DNA of 64,000 nucleotides from Cristatella mucedo (taxonomy: Eukaryota; Bryozoa; Phylactolaemata; Cristatellidae): contig WPIO01000014.1 in the NCBI GenBank assembly GCA_009760855.2, positions 6,238,501 to 6,302,500 of the forward strand, in the 5' to 3' direction. This document shows, in pieces, positions 61,166 to 64,000 of this stretch. The first letter of the stretch is position 1, and each line of letters opens with the position of its first letter. Below the pieces are notes generated by a model. That model searched no databases, was not told where the DNA came from, and saw nothing but the letters and a program-made list of their open reading frames with translations. A program made the position numbers and the translations under genes.

Positions 61166-64000
61166 GAACAAAATTCTGTAAGCATAGATCAGCAAGACAA
61201 TGCTGACAAGATAAGCTGACGAGAAGCAATACCTGCAGACAATCTCTCCGGGGCCTGTAGTCAGTCAGCTTGCTGATGCGACACAGTCGAAGGAGGCTGA
61301 AATTAAACCGATCCATAGTTAAGCAACCATAAAATCGAGCCAATAAGCTCAAATAAATTTGGTAAAAGCCCTGGTAGACGACAGGGTTTGTCGAGATAAT
61401 CGTGCAATTTGATTTAACAATGCTTTAATGTACTGTCCACAGATAAGCAAGACTTTAAAACTAGGGAAAATGTCAAGCTCAGGATCAGGTACCATCGACG
61501 AAATATTGTATCAGTGATTAGTATACTTGATCACTGATATCCACTCTTACGTATACTTATAGGTGTGAATACGCCAGTGCAAGCACTTGTGAGTGGTCAA
61601 CCTGCAGCCATGATTAGGCTGTAAGGTCATAGTCTGCGGCAATGATTAATCGAGAACATTCCTTATTTCCTTGCTAGAACCAAGTTCGTTTTTGAAATCA
61701 TTTTCAAATGAAACCATCACATACTTTTCACCTTAATGTTTGGGAAAATGTGCTGCAATTCACCACATCTGGAGGTCAGTGTGACTTAATTGACAGTATG
61801 CATACTGCAGACGTAAATGCTGTTGCTGCCATGACTATTTGGCAATTAATAAGATGATCTACAAAAGGTCTCATGTCCGTATTTGCCACGAACGAAATTG
61901 CAACGAGTTGTGTAGATAACCAAAGCAGGCAGTCCTGCCTAGGCATGCCGGTCCCTTACTGCTAGTGCATTTCTGCATCTCTTGCTCTGCTTGCACCGTC
62001 AATGCGTTCATGGTAAATTAAGTTGCAACAAACTCGATGTTCAAGAGTAGCTAAGGTTCTCTTTATCCGAGAAGCAGACACTTGAGTAGTCTTTTTTATC
62101 TCACAGGGTTTTAAGGTCGTGCTGGTGCTTGTCAAATTTAGACGTGGTCACGTCCTATTTATATATTTTATATAAATGCTCAAGGTATGACAAGCCTGAC
62201 CTCATGTGCATCCATCCCATAAGAAGGTAATGTTTTCAAGTATGACATGTCTCTGCGAATTCAAGCTTGTCCGCTATGAAGATCACACTAAGTGCTAGAT
62301 CGAACTCCTCTTCAAACAAGCAGATTCAAGCAAATGCTTACGGCTTCTTTCTCTTGCAACAAGAGCCACTATGACAAGCTTTTGTTCTGCGATTTCTGCA
62401 CCATGTAACTGGAGGAGTCCATTAAGTAGGGTCGCTGCTTAAAAAAATCTATGGGCAAAACTAGGGGCTAATAGGCTCCTTAAAACTAAAAATAATAATT
62501 GTTAACTAATTCCGATGCCAAAGGCGATGTGCATCTGTACATAATTACTTATGTCAATAAAAAATGAAAAAAAATCAGGATCTTTTGCCATGCTCATTGG
62601 GTGCTATACAAATGAATTGTAATTTTTTTTATTATAAACACTATTCCACACCATCGGGGAAATATGGGTGCTATACAAATGAATTGTATTTTTTTTTATT
62701 AAAATAAAATCAGGATATTTTGCCATGCTCATTGGGTGCTATATAAATGAATTGTATTTTTTATTGTAAACACTGTACTCCACACTATCGAGGAAATATG
62801 GATCTTCTGGATGAAATATGTACATATTGATTGGTACTAGTGTGTCTGGATTAAGAGAAACGTGGTCGTCTGCACTGGTTGTGCTTCGAGGTTGAACTAT
62901 TCACCGGCTACTGGAAACAGTAGCCGAATCGCACTTCTGGTGAGCAGTTCAATCTAGATAAGGCACTGCTTTGAGCCGGCTTCTCAGAATTTTTGGTCAT
63001 TTTGTGCTCAAAGGGGACTTAAAAAATAATACTGTTGGAAAATAGCACATTCGTAGTAGGCCAATCGATCTCAGCAGATCCAACGTGATGACCATGTTAA
63101 TATTTTCCCCATACAGCTCGGAGAATTTTTTGCAACCTGCACTTGAGCAAAAGAGACTAAAAGCCATTCAATTTTACAATAATATTATAGTCACGTTGTG
63201 GTAGCTTGGTCCCGGTCTATCCTCTTCGAATACTTTTTTCAGACTTTATTGAACTTTGGCTGCCTCAACCAAGTCTAGGAATAAGATTCTTTTTTGTGGA
63301 TACATATTTCGATCCATCAGAAATGCAAGGTAGAAGATAGTGGAAGTCGTTTCGCGCAACGAGTCAACTCTGTTATTCTGGATAGTGCTAAGCCTTAGGA
63401 ATCTGATCATCGCTGAAGCATAATTAAATCTCTGAATAAAAAGAAACATGAATATGAATTTTCTTAGAAATCGGCTTGTCTAATCCCTTAGCACTAGACA
63501 TTTGAATAGTGTACAGGTGCACGAAAGCTACATATGTGAAGAGTCCAGCTTTAGGAATAGTAGAGCTATATGTCGTTTGTTTACTTCCTCTCGCCACGTG
63601 AAGACGAAAAGCAATATAGTACATGTTTTCAGTACAGTTTTGCCCTAAAGTTCTTTTGCAAGTAAAATCCTGCACTAAGTCCTCCGTTGCAAGGAACCAT
63701 GCTGTCTAAAAGTAGTAGAGCATTTCAATTTAAGATACTTCAGCTTCTTTTAAAATAACTAAAACTAGCTAGTCAAGTTAGGCCCCTCACGCCAAAATCT
63801 TGACATCACCCCCAAACTATGTAGGTGGTTTAGCGATGCAATTGTCAGGCCATCGGTTTATCAACATCTCGATACTACCATAAGCAATATTACCGTGAGA
63901 ACCTTAATTCCCATAAATACTCTGTGAATATTCTTGAAATCTCACAGTGTTGAATACAGCACGACAAGTAGAAAAGCAGCTGCTGAAAGATGTAATTTGC
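61166..64000. other. No supportable gene; contains a tandem duplication
   Basis: AT-rich sequence with short frames only. The duplication at 62577-62803 is listed separately. Confidence 0.4.
62577..62803. repeat. Tandem duplication, about 135-bp period, with a nested third copy
   Basis: 'aggatcttttgccatgctca' at 62577 and 'aggatattttgccatgctca' at 62712 begin similar units. Both continue 'ttgggtgctata(c/t)aaatgaa', T-run, 'aaacact', 'cacaccatcggggaaatatgg' or its variant. 'gggtgctatacaaatgaatt' occurs a third time at 62667. Confidence 0.85.

Overview
This window is eukaryotic and most likely comes from a non-vertebrate metazoan. Its genes are split by GT-AG introns, and their products look like animal housekeeping proteins. 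The space between genes is filled with decayed CR1-like LINEs, tRNA-derived SINEs, a Tc1-like transposon, a hAT relic and AT-rich microsatellites. No operon, CRISPR array or prokaryotic signal was seen. The species cannot be named from the sequence.

Four genes can be read confidently. At 15.2-16.8 kb, RPP21 (RNase P protein subunit, minus strand) and ELP6 (Elongator subunit 6, plus strand) are divergent and share a 285-bp promoter region. Both act on tRNA: one in 5' processing, the other in wobble-uridine modification. At 30.1-45.6 kb lies NUF2, a subunit of the kinetochore NDC80 complex, reconstructed here as ten phase-compatible exons encoding 454 residues. Its introns carry SINEs, LINE fragments and a 1,422-bp Tc1-like element with both terminal repeats. 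At 50.0-53.5 kb lies LACTB2, a metallo-beta-lactamase-fold endoribonuclease, in two exons separated by a 2.55-kb intron that contains a LINE tail.

Weaker gene candidates are a multi-exon minus-strand gene in the first 5 kb (unidentified, with a possible 23-nt microexon) and two MADF-like reading frames, one at 19.3 kb (plus) and one at 28 kb (minus, with an in-frame stop).

The repeat landscape has a clear structure. LINE family 1 is CR1-like and ends in (ATT)n after a conserved block beginning GTAAAGCGCCTAGAAAGAG. It occurs about fifteen times in both orientations, and two copies (8.5 and 26.1 kb) are almost identical. LINE family 2, also with a YADD reverse transcriptase, has a readable relic at 60-61 kb and several 3' fragments. 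tRNA-derived SINEs are scattered throughout, and one type carries a tail resembling the family 1 LINE. A hAT relic of the DUF4371/ZMYM type covers 22.8-25.9 kb on the minus strand. Long stretches at 9-15, 16.8-19.3, 45.7-49.9, 53.8-55.4 and 61-64 kb show no supportable gene. No clearly new biological system was found; the most interesting items are listed as findings.
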